NCBI GenBank assembly: GCA_004011035.1 | Contig: CP025734.1 | Coordinates: forward strand, 1,076,001 to 1,140,000 | Length of the DNA: 64,000 nt | DNA from: Bdellovibrio sp. qaytius | Lineage (GTDB): Bacteria > Bdellovibrionota > Bdellovibrionia > Bdellovibrionales > Bdellovibrionaceae | Reading direction: 5' to 3' | In this document: piece after piece, positions 8,610 to 16,787 of the stretch | Numbering within the stretch: position 1 is the first letter of the stretch | Layout of the letters: the number at the start of each line of letters is the position of its first letter | Notes under the pieces: model-generated | Databases searched by the model: none | Told to the model about the DNA's origin: nothing | What the model saw: the letters and a program-made list of their open reading frames with translations, nothing else | Position numbers and translations under genes: made by a program

Positions 8610-9656
8610 ATGGGACAAAAAGTTTTAGTAACAGGTGGCGCAGGATACATCGGTTCACACGTGACTAAGAAATTATTAGCTCAAGGTTTTGAAGTTGTAG
8701 TTTATGACAACTTAATGACGGGTTTTCGTGAAGCCATTCCAGCTGGAGCTTTGTTCGTGCAAGGTGACGTCAGAAATTACCGTTTACTTTCTGAAACTAT
8801 GCAAACTTATAAAATCGAAGCGGTTATTCACTTTGCTGCGAAATTATTAGTGGGCGAGTCGGTTATTGATCCTTATAGCTACTATGACAACAACGTTGGT
8901 GGTTCTTTAACTTTAGCAACAGCTTGTCGTGATAATAACGTTAAAAAAATTGTGTTCTCTTCAACAGCCGCTGTTTACGGTGATGCTAATGCTGCATCAG
9001 GTGGATTAGTGAATGAAGATTCAATCACAGAACCCTTAAATCCTTACGGCCAAACTAAATTAATGGCTGAACAAATTTTTAAAGATGGTCATGTAGCTCA
9101 TGATTTAAATTATATGATTTTACGTTACTTCAACGTAGCGGGTGCTTCACTTGACGGTTCAAATGGTCAACGTACAAAAATGCCAACTCACTTAATTAAA
9201 ATTGCTGCGCAAGTGGCTTTATCTGAGCGTCCGAATTTACAAGTTTACGGAACTGATTACAACACTCCAGATGGAACTTGTATCCGCGATTATATTCACG
9301 TTGAAGATTTAGCTGACTTACATGTTTTAGCATTACAGCACATGAACATGGGTGGCGGACCAGAGATTATCAATGCTGGTTATGGTCGTGGTTTTTCAGT
9401 ATTTGACGTTGTGAACACAATCAAACGTGTAAGTGCACATGATTTCGAAGTTATTTTATCAGGACGTCGTCCAGGTGATGCCGCAGTTTTAATTGCAGAC
9501 TCGACTAAAGCTAAAAAGATTTTAGACTGGAATCCAAAACGCAATGATCTTGAGTTAATCTGTAGATCCGCTGTTGAATGGGAAATGCGTATGTTGCGTT
9601 TAATTCCATTTATCACGGAACCTGCTGCGTTAAACAATCGCTCTACAATTTTATAA
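8610..9656 (+). CDS. galE: UDP-glucose 4-epimerase
   Basis: A 348-residue short-chain dehydrogenase-type epimerase. The NAD-binding motif VTGGAGYIGSH lies at the N-terminus, the catalytic Ser/Thr region at VFSSTAAVYG, and the Tyr-x3-Lys pair in PYGQTKLMAEQ. The GalE-specific run TPDGTCIRDYIHVEDLADLH is also recognisable. It interconverts UDP-glucose and UDP-galactose in the cytoplasm, providing donor sugar for the transferases upstream. It starts one base after the stop of the sugar-phosphate transferase and is the last gene of the exopolysaccharide operon. Stem-loops follow at 9676-9790. Length is normal for the family. Confidence 0.95.
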   Translation: MGQKVLVTGGAGYIGSHVTKKLLAQGFEVVVYDNLMTGFREAIPAGALFVQGDVRNYRLLSETMQTYKIEAVIHFAAKLLVGESVIDPYSYYDNNVGGSLTLATACRDNNVKKIVFSSTAAVYGDANAASGGLVNEDSITEPLNPYGQTKLMAEQIFKDGHVAHDLNYMILRYFNVAGASLDGSNGQRTKMPTHLIKIAAQVALSERPNLQVYGTDYNTPDGTCIRDYIHVEDLADLHVLALQHMNMGGGPEIINAGYGRGFSVFDVVNTIKRVSAHDFEVILSGRRPGDAAVLIADSTKAKKILDWNPKRNDLELICRSAVEWEMRMLRLIPFITEPAALNNRSTIL

Positions 9657-9675
9657 TTTTTATATCTATTTTTGT

Positions 9676-9790
9676 GTCGTGGACTCCTGTCCTCGACCCT
9701 GACGGGCTGACGCGCAAAATAGCCTCCTGCTATTTTTGTCTAGATTTGAGACTCGGGCCGTTGTTCAAGACCAATGGCCCGTTTAATTTG
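9676..9790 (+). ncRNA. Three stem-loops after galE (terminator region or small RNA candidate)
   Basis: Three successive hairpins can be read. Stem 1 is 9676-9697 (GTCG/CGAC and GGAC/GTCC, loop TCCT). Stem 2 is 9716-9736 (AAAATAGC/GCTATTTT, loop CTCCT). Stem 3 is 9754-9781 (10 pairs, CGGGCCGTTG/CAATGGCCCG with one G-T), followed by TTTAATTT. Stems 2 and 3 could each end transcription of the exopolysaccharide operon. The first two loops share TCCT, a sequence that could pair with Shine-Dalgarno sites, so a processed or independent small RNA is possible. Pairing is seen in the sequence; the RNA assignment is inference. Confidence 0.45.
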
Positions 9791-9816
9791 TGCCCGAAAA
9801 TAACGATACTTAATCC

Positions 9817-10887
9817 ATGATAGTTTCACTCTGGATTACCATCGGTCTTATTATTGCGGCAGCTCTAGTTTCATCACTAGGAGCGTATTTTTCAATTATC
9901 GGTATCGGCGCTTTATTTAGCGGAGCACTCGTTGCGGTTTGCTTGATGGCCGGTTCACTTGAATTTGCTAAGTTTGTCTTAGCGGCGTACCTTCATCAAA
10001 CTTGGAAGAATATCAATTTAGCTTTTAGAATTTATATGACTTTTGCAGTGATCACGTTAAGTGCGATCACTTCGATTGGTGTTTTCGGATTTTTATCTGA
10101 TGCGTATCAATCAGCTTCTACAGTGTTAGAGGGTGAGAGTATCAAATTAGAAAACGTTAAAAAACAACAAGAAATGATCACGGCTGAAATTGAACGTTTA
10201 AACTATTCTGTCGAAGAAATTCCAGAAGAGCGTATGTCAAAAAGATTAGCCGCACGTCAGGCGATCGAACCGCGCATTTTAGAATTAAATAAAAAATATG
10301 CTGATAACGAAAATGTTATCGTGGCTTCAAATTTACAAATTCTAGAAGTGAAGAAAAAAGTTGGACCATTAATTTATATCTCTCGTAATTTTAATGTGCC
10401 GATTGATAAAGTTGTTCAGTACTTAATTTTAGTTTTCGTATCGGTGTTTGACCCGTTAGCGATCTGTTTAGTTATCGCTTCAACTTACTCGCTTGAAACG
10501 CGTAAGAATAAACACTTAGTGCAACACATGCAGCAAATGCAAGAAGAGGCCTTAGCCGCAGAGATGGCCGCCGCTCGACAAGCTTCAGCGCATAAATTAG
10601 CAGAAGCCGCTGCTGCTGCAGAGAAAACAACAGTAGCGTCAGAAGCTGTAGCTCAAGCTGCCGTTCAGCAAGCAGAGGTTGTAGCGCAAGCAGCAGTGCA
10701 ACAAGCTGTTGATGTTGTGCAGGCTGAAGCTCCTCAATCAGTTGTAGAAACTGTTAAAGCAGAAGAAGCTGCGCCTGTTGTTGCGACTGAAAATCAAGTA
10801 GCCGAAGATGACGTTATCGTTCAAATGAACTTTAAAGATGAAGTTGTTGCTGATAATGCGACGACTGAAAATTCAAAAGTGGTTTAA
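9817..10887 (+). CDS. Membrane protein of unknown function with Ala/Val-rich tail
   Basis: A 356-residue protein with two adjacent N-terminal membrane helices (about 4-25 and 29-50), a third near 72-95, a coiled-coil domain of roughly 100-190, a fourth helix near 195-220, and a long Ala/Val/Glu-rich tail. A pattern of SLEFAK before the third helix and FGFLSDAYQ after it recalls a class of phage and bacterial membrane proteins of unknown role. I cannot name the family. No ribosome site precedes the ATG; GATACT lies 6 bases upstream, so a leaderless start is possible. The next gene starts three bases after its stop and also has membrane helices plus a Pro/Ala-rich region, so the two probably act together. 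Confidence 0.75.
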   Translation: MIVSLWITIGLIIAAALVSSLGAYFSIIGIGALFSGALVAVCLMAGSLEFAKFVLAAYLHQTWKNINLAFRIYMTFAVITLSAITSIGVFGFLSDAYQSASTVLEGESIKLENVKKQQEMITAEIERLNYSVEEIPEERMSKRLAARQAIEPRILELNKKYADNENVIVASNLQILEVKKKVGPLIYISRNFNVPIDKVVQYLILVFVSVFDPLAICLVIASTYSLETRKNKHLVQHMQQMQEEALAAEMAAARQASAHKLAEAAAAAEKTTVASEAVAQAAVQQAEVVAQAAVQQAVDVVQAEAPQSVVETVKAEEAAPVVATENQVAEDDVIVQMNFKDEVVADNATTENSKVV

Positions 10888-10890
10888 TCT

Positions 10891-11784
10891 ATGATAGTGA
10901 CCAAGTTTTTAGAACGTAAATGGGTTATTCAGCTTTTCGGCTTCGCGCTGATCGTGGCTCCATTTGTGAATATTCTAATTCAGTTTTTGGTATTAAACTC
11001 TAATACAGGTTTATCTTGGCGCTATATTAGTATTTCATCGTTTTTATTAAGCGGATCAATTGCAAATTATATTTTAGCTCTGGGTAGTGTGAGTATTGGT
11101 ATCATTATGCTCTCGGGTTCAACTAAAGCATGGAAAGCCGTGCTTGGTTTAGTTGGAATTCACCTGATCGTACAAATTTTAAATTACAAATCTAAAGAAT
11201 GGCAGGGCACACTCGGTTGGGGTGCATTTGCAGTGAATCTTTCGGTTTTTCTATTTATTGCAGATCAATTAGTTTGGCGTGTGAAATCTAAAGAAGAACT
11301 TTTTGCTGAGGCTATGAATAGAGCCGCGGCTTTAAAGCCTACACCTAAAGTCAAAGCACCAGAACCTGCTCCGTTACAGCCTACAGTTGAAGTTAATGCT
11401 GTCGTTCCGGAAGCGGATGCGGCACCAGTGGTAGCAGCGCCAGTGGCACCAGAAACACCGGGATTTGTCTTAGGGTCGGGTAGTCAGGCTGTAGAAAAAA
11501 TCTTGCATTTAAAATCTTACAAAAAAATATTCTTTAGCTTTGGCAGTGATCGCCCATGGGGTCGCTTGATGACTTTGAACAGTCATCAATTGATTGTAAA
11601 TTGTTTTGAAAAAGCTCCCGAATCAATCGAGAACAAAGTGGTCGCTATTAGCTTTACGAAAAATTTAGTGATCGATATTAAGTTCGATCGCAAAGAGAGT
11701 AATTTGTATTACTTTACTCCCTTGGATATGACACCTGCTCGCGTTACTGAATTAAACCAATGGCTTAAAAAGATCGCAGTCTAA
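10891..11784 (+). CDS. Membrane protein of unknown function, partner of upstream gene
   Basis: A 297-residue protein with four hydrophobic segments in the first 135 residues, a Pro/Ala/Val-rich linker (about 150-190) and a C-terminal soluble domain of about 100 residues. The latter contains FSFGSDRPWGRLMTLNSHQL. I do not recognise the family. It starts three bases after the upstream membrane-protein gene with no clear ribosome site, which suggests coupled translation. Its stop codon overlaps by three bases the stop of the convergent mscL gene, leaving no room for a terminator between them. Confidence 0.72.
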   Translation: MIVTKFLERKWVIQLFGFALIVAPFVNILIQFLVLNSNTGLSWRYISISSFLLSGSIANYILALGSVSIGIIMLSGSTKAWKAVLGLVGIHLIVQILNYKSKEWQGTLGWGAFAVNLSVFLFIADQLVWRVKSKEELFAEAMNRAAALKPTPKVKAPEPAPLQPTVEVNAVVPEADAAPVVAAPVAPETPGFVLGSGSQAVEKILHLKSYKKIFFSFGSDRPWGRLMTLNSHQLIVNCFEKAPESIENKVVAISFTKNLVIDIKFDRKESNLYYFTPLDMTPARVTELNQWLKKIAV

Positions 11785-12128
11785 GCAGCTGGAGCTTCTT
11801 TAGCCTTTAATTTGTTGGCTTGCTTCACGATCATAAACAAAACAAACGCGATAATTAAAAAATCGATCATAGCTTGTAAGAAGTTACCGTAAGCAAGAAC
11901 TGCTGCGCCTTTAGTTTTGGCTTCTTCGATCGTTAGGTAAGTGTTGCCATCTAATGCGATGAACTGTTGAGCTACATTCACGCCTTTCATTGCAAGGCCG
12001 ATTAAAGGCATAAGAATATCATTTACAAGCGAGTTCACGATCTTGCCGAAGGCAGCGCCGATAATAACCCCAATTGCTAAATCCATTACATTGCCTTGAG
12101 CAATAAACTTTTTAAATTCACCCATCAT
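11781..12128 (-). CDS. mscL: Large-conductance mechanosensitive channel
   Basis: A 115-residue protein with the MscL N-terminus MGEFKKFIAQGNVMDLAIG and first pore helix IGVIIGAAFGKIVNSLVND, a periplasmic loop, and a second helix near residues 75-95. It forms a homopentameric pore in the inner membrane that opens under extreme tension and protects against osmotic downshock. A reading from 12149 exists, but the codons for its Ala-Lys-Glu contain AAGGAG, a ribosome site placed 9 bases before the ATG at 12128. I therefore take that later start. The 3' end overlaps the convergent membrane-protein gene by a few bases. Confidence 0.94.
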   Translation of the reverse strand: MMGEFKKFIAQGNVMDLAIGVIIGAAFGKIVNSLVNDILMPLIGLAMKGVNVAQQFIALDGNTYLTIEEAKTKGAAVLAYGNFLQAMIDFLIIAFVLFMIVKQANKLKAKEAPAA

Positions 12129-12332
12129 AAATAAATTCTCCTTTGCCATGAGCCTAGAAAAAAAAATTGCAAATTACAAGACCACAGGCGTAACCCAGGT
12201 GATTAAATCTATTGAGCTTGTCAAAAAGTTTACCAGGCTCGATGCATTCATTTCTAATATAGGCAATCGCTGACTGGCTTTAATATTGGAATTGCATACT
12301 AATGTAACTTTTAAAAACAAAGGTGTATCAAA

Positions 12333-12971
12333 ATGAAACAAGCATTGATTCTTAGAAATATAGTGTTAATGAGCTTCGTAGCGTTCTCGATGTCATCAGC
12401 ATTTGCTACTGCAAAATATATTCAAAGTAGCGTGGTAAAGCCAGTCGATCTTGAAAACACGATCTACTGTAGAGATGAAGAAAAACTAAAGACTTTAGGA
12501 TCAATCAATCAATTAAATGCTAATGAACAAGTTGATCGCATTGTAATTCAAAAGAAGACTAAGCAATTACATTTAATCAGCCAAGGTCGCATTTATAAAT
12601 CATTTAACGTTGCATTTGGACCTGGTTATTCAGATGGCAATAAATTTATGGCAGCCGATGGTCGTACACCAGAGGGACTTTATTACGTAGAGAAGAAGCA
12701 AGGGCGAGGAGAGTCTTCATACTATATGTCCTTAAAAGTTTCGTATCCTAATGCTTACGATAGATCTTTTGCAGCTAAACATAGAGTAAGCGCAGGTGAT
12801 TTAATCATGATTCATGGATTTCCGATTGATAAATTTGGACATTGGGCAGTTGGTGAAACTCACCCGAGAAATAATTGGACAGCAGGTTGTATAGCTGTCA
12901 CTGACGATGAAATTGAACAAATCTATAAAGTAGTTTCAGTAAGAACAGCCATCGAGATTTGTCCGCTTTAA
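12333..12971 (+). CDS. Exported L,D-transpeptidase (YkuD family)
   Basis: A 212-residue exported protein: a signal peptide ending near AFA (residue 25-28), then a YkuD catalytic domain. The conserved His is in MIHGFPIDKFG (His161) and the nucleophile in WTAGCIAV (Cys186). The SxGC motif is TAGC here, which is tolerated. Such enzymes form 3-3 crosslinks, attach proteins to, or exchange amino acids in peptidoglycan in the periplasm. In Bdellovibrio relatives many copies are known to act on prey or self wall. A ribosome site AAAGGTG precedes the ATG. The gene leads a run of four exported enzymes, and its signal peptide resembles that of the next protein. Confidence 0.88.
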   Translation: MKQALILRNIVLMSFVAFSMSSAFATAKYIQSSVVKPVDLENTIYCRDEEKLKTLGSINQLNANEQVDRIVIQKKTKQLHLISQGRIYKSFNVAFGPGYSDGNKFMAADGRTPEGLYYVEKKQGRGESSYYMSLKVSYPNAYDRSFAAKHRVSAGDLIMIHGFPIDKFGHWAVGETHPRNNWTAGCIAVTDDEIEQIYKVVSVRTAIEICPL

Positions 12972-13018
12972 TAAGTTTAAAACTAAATATTAAAATTTAA
13001 AAAAATGAAGGAATTAAA

Positions 13019-14353
13019 ATGAAACATTCGGTAATTATCAAGAATTTAGTGTTATTAAGCCTTATCTCTGCATCTGTTAACCCAGCTTTCGCGCATGTGA
13101 ATGGCCAAGGCACATACCGTGTTGAAATTACGATGACGCCGGCTGAGCGTGAAGCATTGAAAGCCAACAAAAAAACTGAAGTGGCTGAAGCTAATTTTAA
13201 AGTTTATGCAGCGGGTGAATTGAAAGATGAAGAGCAAGTAAGCGTTTCGTCTCGTGGACAAAGTTCATTAGCACATTTTCCTCGTAAAAATTTAAGTGTT
13301 AAAGTTTTAAAAAGTGAAGACGGCGAAAAAAAGAAACTTAAAGTTGGTGAGATTAAAGGAAAGCACTTTACGTTGTCTTCTAGCCCCGAAGATCAATTAT
13401 TTGTAAAAAACAGCATCGGTTATAGTTTATTAAAAGCGATCGGAATCCATTCATTAGAAACACAATTTGCTGAAGTTGAACTAAATGGTCAGTCTCAGGG
13501 TCTTTATATGTTAACTGAAAATCAGTCTGAAGTTTTAATGAAAGAAAAGGATGCTGATATCGTTATTCGTCGTCGTTATAATGATGATTTAGAAGTTAAA
13601 GATTCTAAAAAAGAGTTATCAGAAGCTGACGTATTAAAATACCAAACTACTTTAAGAAACTTACATAAATCAATTCGTGAATTAAGTGGCGATCAATTAA
13701 TTGCTACTTTAGAGAAAAACTTAAACCTTAAAAATTATTTAAAATGGTTGGCATTTAACTACATTATTAAAAATGGCGACTATTCAGATGAAGTTTATTT
13801 CTTTGGTAAGAAAAATTCAGCTGGCGAAATTTACTTTGATGTTTCTCCGTGGGATCTAGATGATTCATTTTCTGCAGATATGCACTTAAGCAGTTTTCCA
13901 AAAGGCCCGAATTACCACATGACTGAAAATTCTCAGAAACAAATGATTTACAATTACGAAAGCCGTATCGACCGCAAAGTAGCGGGTGATGCTAAGTTAT
14001 TACGTATGTACTTTGCAGCAATGGATGAAGTTGTATCAACACTTTCGCAAAAAGATGTGCTCTATAAGATTCAACAAGAAGTTATCGCTAATTTAAGTCC
14101 ATACCTTGACGATGCAGACATTCAAGCCGCTGGCTTATTAGATTCAGTTCAAACTCGTCACGAGCGCGCAGCTGTTGAAGATAACGTTAAAGTCAAAATG
14201 GCTAAAATCAACTTACGTATGCAAGAAGTTAAAGAAGAACTTGAAGTGATCAAAACTGAAGAAAACATCAACCACCGTGTGCTTGATCTATCTGGCTTGA
14301 GAAAAGTTCTTATTAAAATTGATAACGTTTTATTAAGAACTGTTACTAAATAG
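13019..14353 (+). CDS. Exported CotH-like kinase family protein
   Basis: A 444-residue exported protein with signal peptide ending near AFAHV. The body matches the CotH family: SRGQSS followed by PRKNLSVKV (the family's Arg-Gly-x-Ser and Lys segment), GQSQGLYMLTEN, YLKWLAFNYIIKNGDYSDE, and PWDLDDSF, which holds the metal-binding acidic residues. CotH proteins are atypical secreted protein kinases first known from spore coats; here spores are not expected, so the substrate must differ. The AAGGA ribosome site is good. A 15-base gap to the next gene suggests one operon. The family call is firm, activity is inferred. Confidence 0.82.
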   Translation: MKHSVIIKNLVLLSLISASVNPAFAHVNGQGTYRVEITMTPAEREALKANKKTEVAEANFKVYAAGELKDEEQVSVSSRGQSSLAHFPRKNLSVKVLKSEDGEKKKLKVGEIKGKHFTLSSSPEDQLFVKNSIGYSLLKAIGIHSLETQFAEVELNGQSQGLYMLTENQSEVLMKEKDADIVIRRRYNDDLEVKDSKKELSEADVLKYQTTLRNLHKSIRELSGDQLIATLEKNLNLKNYLKWLAFNYIIKNGDYSDEVYFFGKKNSAGEIYFDVSPWDLDDSFSADMHLSSFPKGPNYHMTENSQKQMIYNYESRIDRKVAGDAKLLRMYFAAMDEVVSTLSQKDVLYKIQQEVIANLSPYLDDADIQAAGLLDSVQTRHERAAVEDNVKVKMAKINLRMQEVKEELEVIKTEENINHRVLDLSGLRKVLIKIDNVLLRTVTK

Positions 14354-14368
14354 TTTTTCGGAGTCGTC

Positions 14369-15679
14369 ATGTTAGCTAGAACACTAGGTTTAATTCTACT
14401 TGCTTCAACATTTGCTGTTTATGCCTTTGCAGGCACGAGCGGCCAAGGTGAAAAAATTTTTGCTGACGGCGAAAAATTAATGGCGTCTGAAGAGAGCTGT
14501 GGCGATGTGATTGATAATCATAAGCGACTGGTTGAAGGCAGTGAGGAGTATTTTGCTAAAGTTTTTGCTTCTTCAGAAGCTGAATTTACTCCTAATGATA
14601 TTACTGTAGCTCAAAAAGTACTTAAAGTACGCTATGAGCATTTGTTGAAAGTGCTATCTAAGTTACAATCTCCGAGTGATTGTAATATGCCTGGATTAGG
14701 TCGGGTCGTCGCTGTCTATGATTTTAATATTTTAGCTGAATCAACAATGGATAATCCTACGGCTCGCCGTACTATTCATAGCTTTACAAAAGCGAGTGAT
14801 TACGGGATGAAATCATTTAAAGAAGAGTATAATTATTTTACGCGCGAAAAAAATATTGAAAGCATTTTTAAAAGTCTAACTCGTCAAGAAGTAGGGCTGT
14901 TAGATATGTTTGGTCTTGCTCAGAGCCCAGAGCAAAGCGGAATTAGAAGCTCAACTACAATTGATAAAATAAAACGCATCTGGGGTTGGACTCTAGGCAA
15001 AGGTGTGATTCGCACTTGGGGCGTAGTATCTGATACTTTAAAAGTTCGTCATGGTTACTTACGAGACAGCAAGGATATTCGCGCCTCTGTCAGAAGTTCG
15101 CTTAAACCATTAGACATCCTTTTTGAACAACGTCGTTTTGTACTTTCAAGTTTAACGATTCCAGGTAATTGGGGTCATACAGCTGTGTGGTTAGGTACAA
15201 AACCAGAATTGCAAGCTATGGGTTTATGGGATCGTCAAGACTTCGCGGCTTTCAGAAAAAACATAGAACTTGGTAAGAACATTGTTCAAATGCGTAAAGA
15301 AGGCGTTGTATTTAGCACCTTAGAAGAATTCATGAACCTTGATGAAGTCGCTGTTATGCGTGTGAACAAAGTTCAGATCGATCCAGCTTCGGTTTATCCT
15401 TTAATGGCCGAACAGTTAAATAAATCTTATGATTTTAGTTTTGATGCTAGAACTCTAGGTAAGATCACTTGCACTGAGTTTATTAGCTTTTCATTCGGTG
15501 ATATTAAATGGCCAACCCACGTTCAAATGGGTCGCTTAGTGATTAGCCCAGATGATATAGCTAAACTTTCTTTAGATAGCACACAAGCGCAGTTAATCAT
15601 GTACGTCGGAAGCGATTCTGGTAAGCCACAGATCAAAACTGTTAAAGATTGGTTCAATGTTATTAATCCACAAAATTAA
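14369..15679 (+). CDS. Exported C92/YiiX-like permuted papain peptidase (tentative)
   Basis: A 436-residue exported protein with signal peptide ending near AFA. The last 200 residues contain WGHTAVWLG (His270) and, about 100 residues later, ITCTEFISF (Cys368). That His-then-Cys order with a CTEF/CSEL-type motif is typical of the circularly permuted papain-like YaeF/YiiX (C92) group, which hydrolyses amide bonds in lipids or peptidoglycan-linked substrates. The N-terminal half is helical and unassigned. A CGGAG ribosome site precedes the ATG. It lies between the CotH-like gene and a papain-like peptidase, all exported. Alternative: a non-catalytic wall-binding protein. Confidence 0.68.
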   Translation: MLARTLGLILLASTFAVYAFAGTSGQGEKIFADGEKLMASEESCGDVIDNHKRLVEGSEEYFAKVFASSEAEFTPNDITVAQKVLKVRYEHLLKVLSKLQSPSDCNMPGLGRVVAVYDFNILAESTMDNPTARRTIHSFTKASDYGMKSFKEEYNYFTREKNIESIFKSLTRQEVGLLDMFGLAQSPEQSGIRSSTTIDKIKRIWGWTLGKGVIRTWGVVSDTLKVRHGYLRDSKDIRASVRSSLKPLDILFEQRRFVLSSLTIPGNWGHTAVWLGTKPELQAMGLWDRQDFAAFRKNIELGKNIVQMRKEGVVFSTLEEFMNLDEVAVMRVNKVQIDPASVYPLMAEQLNKSYDFSFDARTLGKITCTEFISFSFGDIKWPTHVQMGRLVISPDDIAKLSLDSTQAQLIMYVGSDSGKPQIKTVKDWFNVINPQN

Positions 15680-15696
15680 ATTGAAACCGTTATAAA

Positions 15697-15732
15697 CCTA
15701 TGGTTTGGTTTGTGTGAAACAAATCATAGGGG
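15697..15732 (+). promoter_or_regulatory. Stem-loop covering the ribosome site of the papain-like gene
   Basis: CCTATGGTTTG (15697-15707) pairs with CAAATCATAGG (15720-15730) with one G-T pair and a 12-base loop. The 3' arm runs into AGGGG (15728-15732), the ribosome site for the ATG at 15739, so three of its bases would be hidden in the stem. No T-run follows, so it is a poor terminator. A translation switch or thermometer is possible. Confidence 0.45.
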
Positions 15733-15738
15733 TTACGC

Positions 15739-16590
15739 ATGCGTCTTATCGGTTTTTTAATATTCGTTTTCTCTTTTCAATTCGCTAACGCTCAACTTGA
15801 AATCAATGAAACTAAATATGACGAAGGCACTTTCTTTGCGCCGCCGTTTAATATGTCTAAAGTTGATTTTGAATTAACAGACCTTCTTGCTAATGACGGG
15901 TCGTCGCAGTTATGCGCTCCGATGGCGATCACTCATGCTTTTGAATTTTTAAAAAGATATCGTAATCCAGGTTTTGCAAATCTACCACGTGTAGCTGACT
16001 TAGATCATGACGGTGTTGAAGATACTTTTAAAGACCGTATTCGTTATTTCTTTCAAACCTGCAGCACCGATAAAAACACAGGCACACTTTATCGCCAAGC
16101 TATTGGCTGTATGGATGCGTTTATCAAGCTAAGCGCGTATCAGTCGTGGGCTTATATGATTGGGCCCCATTCTGCAAATGCGCCCGCTGGCAGCCCCTTG
16201 GATGCGGTTCAACATGTGCTTCGATTGGGCGACATAAAGTATTACGTGGCGAACCAGGCTGCTGTTTTGATGGGCATTGGTTGGTATAAGTTCAATGCGG
16301 CTACACAAATGTGGGAGCGCACGGGCGGCCACTTTTTTAATCTTTATGGTTATGCAGCGATGGCGGGTTGGGGAGAAGACCAGAGTGATTTATTCGTGGT
16401 TAATTCATGGATAGACTATCGCTCACGCCCCACAAATCAGTATTACGACACAATTAAAATTAGCAGCACAAGATACTTAGCCCAGGGGACTGTGCCATCA
16501 GAAGTTGCCTATGAATTGACAGGAAATGGGTTCGATTTTGCTGGGTACAAAGCATTTGTAGAAGATATTTTTGTAGCATTTCCTTATTGA
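15739..16590 (+). CDS. Exported papain-like cysteine peptidase (C39-like fold)
   Basis: A 283-residue exported protein with a signal peptide ending near ANA. Papain-fold catalytic residues are in place: SSQLCAPMA gives Gln57 and Cys59, GGHFFNLYGY gives His198 and VVNSWIDYR gives Asn222. The order Cys-His-Asn and the hydrophobic Gly-x-Asn-Ser-Trp style motif are as in C39-like and C1-like peptidases. It also has a short Asp-rich segment, DLDHDGVEDTF, that looks like a calcium-binding loop. The protein should be secreted and cleave peptide bonds; the target is unknown. The ribosome site AGGGG is partly buried in a stem-loop. It is the fourth exported enzyme gene in a row. Confidence 0.78.
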   Translation: MRLIGFLIFVFSFQFANAQLEINETKYDEGTFFAPPFNMSKVDFELTDLLANDGSSQLCAPMAITHAFEFLKRYRNPGFANLPRVADLDHDGVEDTFKDRIRYFFQTCSTDKNTGTLYRQAIGCMDAFIKLSAYQSWAYMIGPHSANAPAGSPLDAVQHVLRLGDIKYYVANQAAVLMGIGWYKFNAATQMWERTGGHFFNLYGYAAMAGWGEDQSDLFVVNSWIDYRSRPTNQYYDTIKISSTRYLAQGTVPSEVAYELTGNGFDFAGYKAFVEDIFVAFPY

Positions 16591-16599
16591 TAAAAATTG

Positions 16600-16628
16600 T
16601 TGACGAATATGTTGTGGTCGCATTAGAT
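16600..16628 (+). promoter_or_regulatory. Promoter for tRNA-Gly
   Basis: TTGACG (16600-16605), a 17-base spacer and TTAGAT (16623-16628) form a good sigma-70-type promoter. The expected transcript start is near 16635, about 27 bases before the mature tRNA. Confidence 0.6.
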
Positions 16629-16661
16629 TGGTGCCTCACAACGTTTACGCGTTTATAAAAC

Positions 16662-16737
16662 GCGGGAGTAGCTCAGTTGATAGAGCGTCGCCTTGCCAAG
16701 GCGAAGGTCGCGGGTTTGAATCCCGTCTCCCGCTCCA
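16662..16737 (+). tRNA. tRNA-Gly (GCC)
   Basis: A 76-base cloverleaf. The acceptor stem is GCGGGAG/CTCCCGC, the D arm GCTC/GAGC, and the anticodon stem TCGCC/GGCGA encloses loop TTGCCAA with anticodon GCC. The T arm has loop TTTGAAT. Discriminator T is followed by an encoded CCA. The anticodon reads GGC and GGU glycine codons. No terminator separates it from the protein gene 50 bases downstream. Confidence 0.97.
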
Positions 16738-16787
16738 AATTACTTCCCTTAAAAAATAACACAAATTTTGCATTTAAAGATCACGAT

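Noticed and set aside
16677-16787. N-terminal extension of the HExxH protein into the tRNA gene
   Set aside because: The extension lies within tRNA-Gly and lacks a ribosome site; the signal-like region starts after the ATG at 16788.
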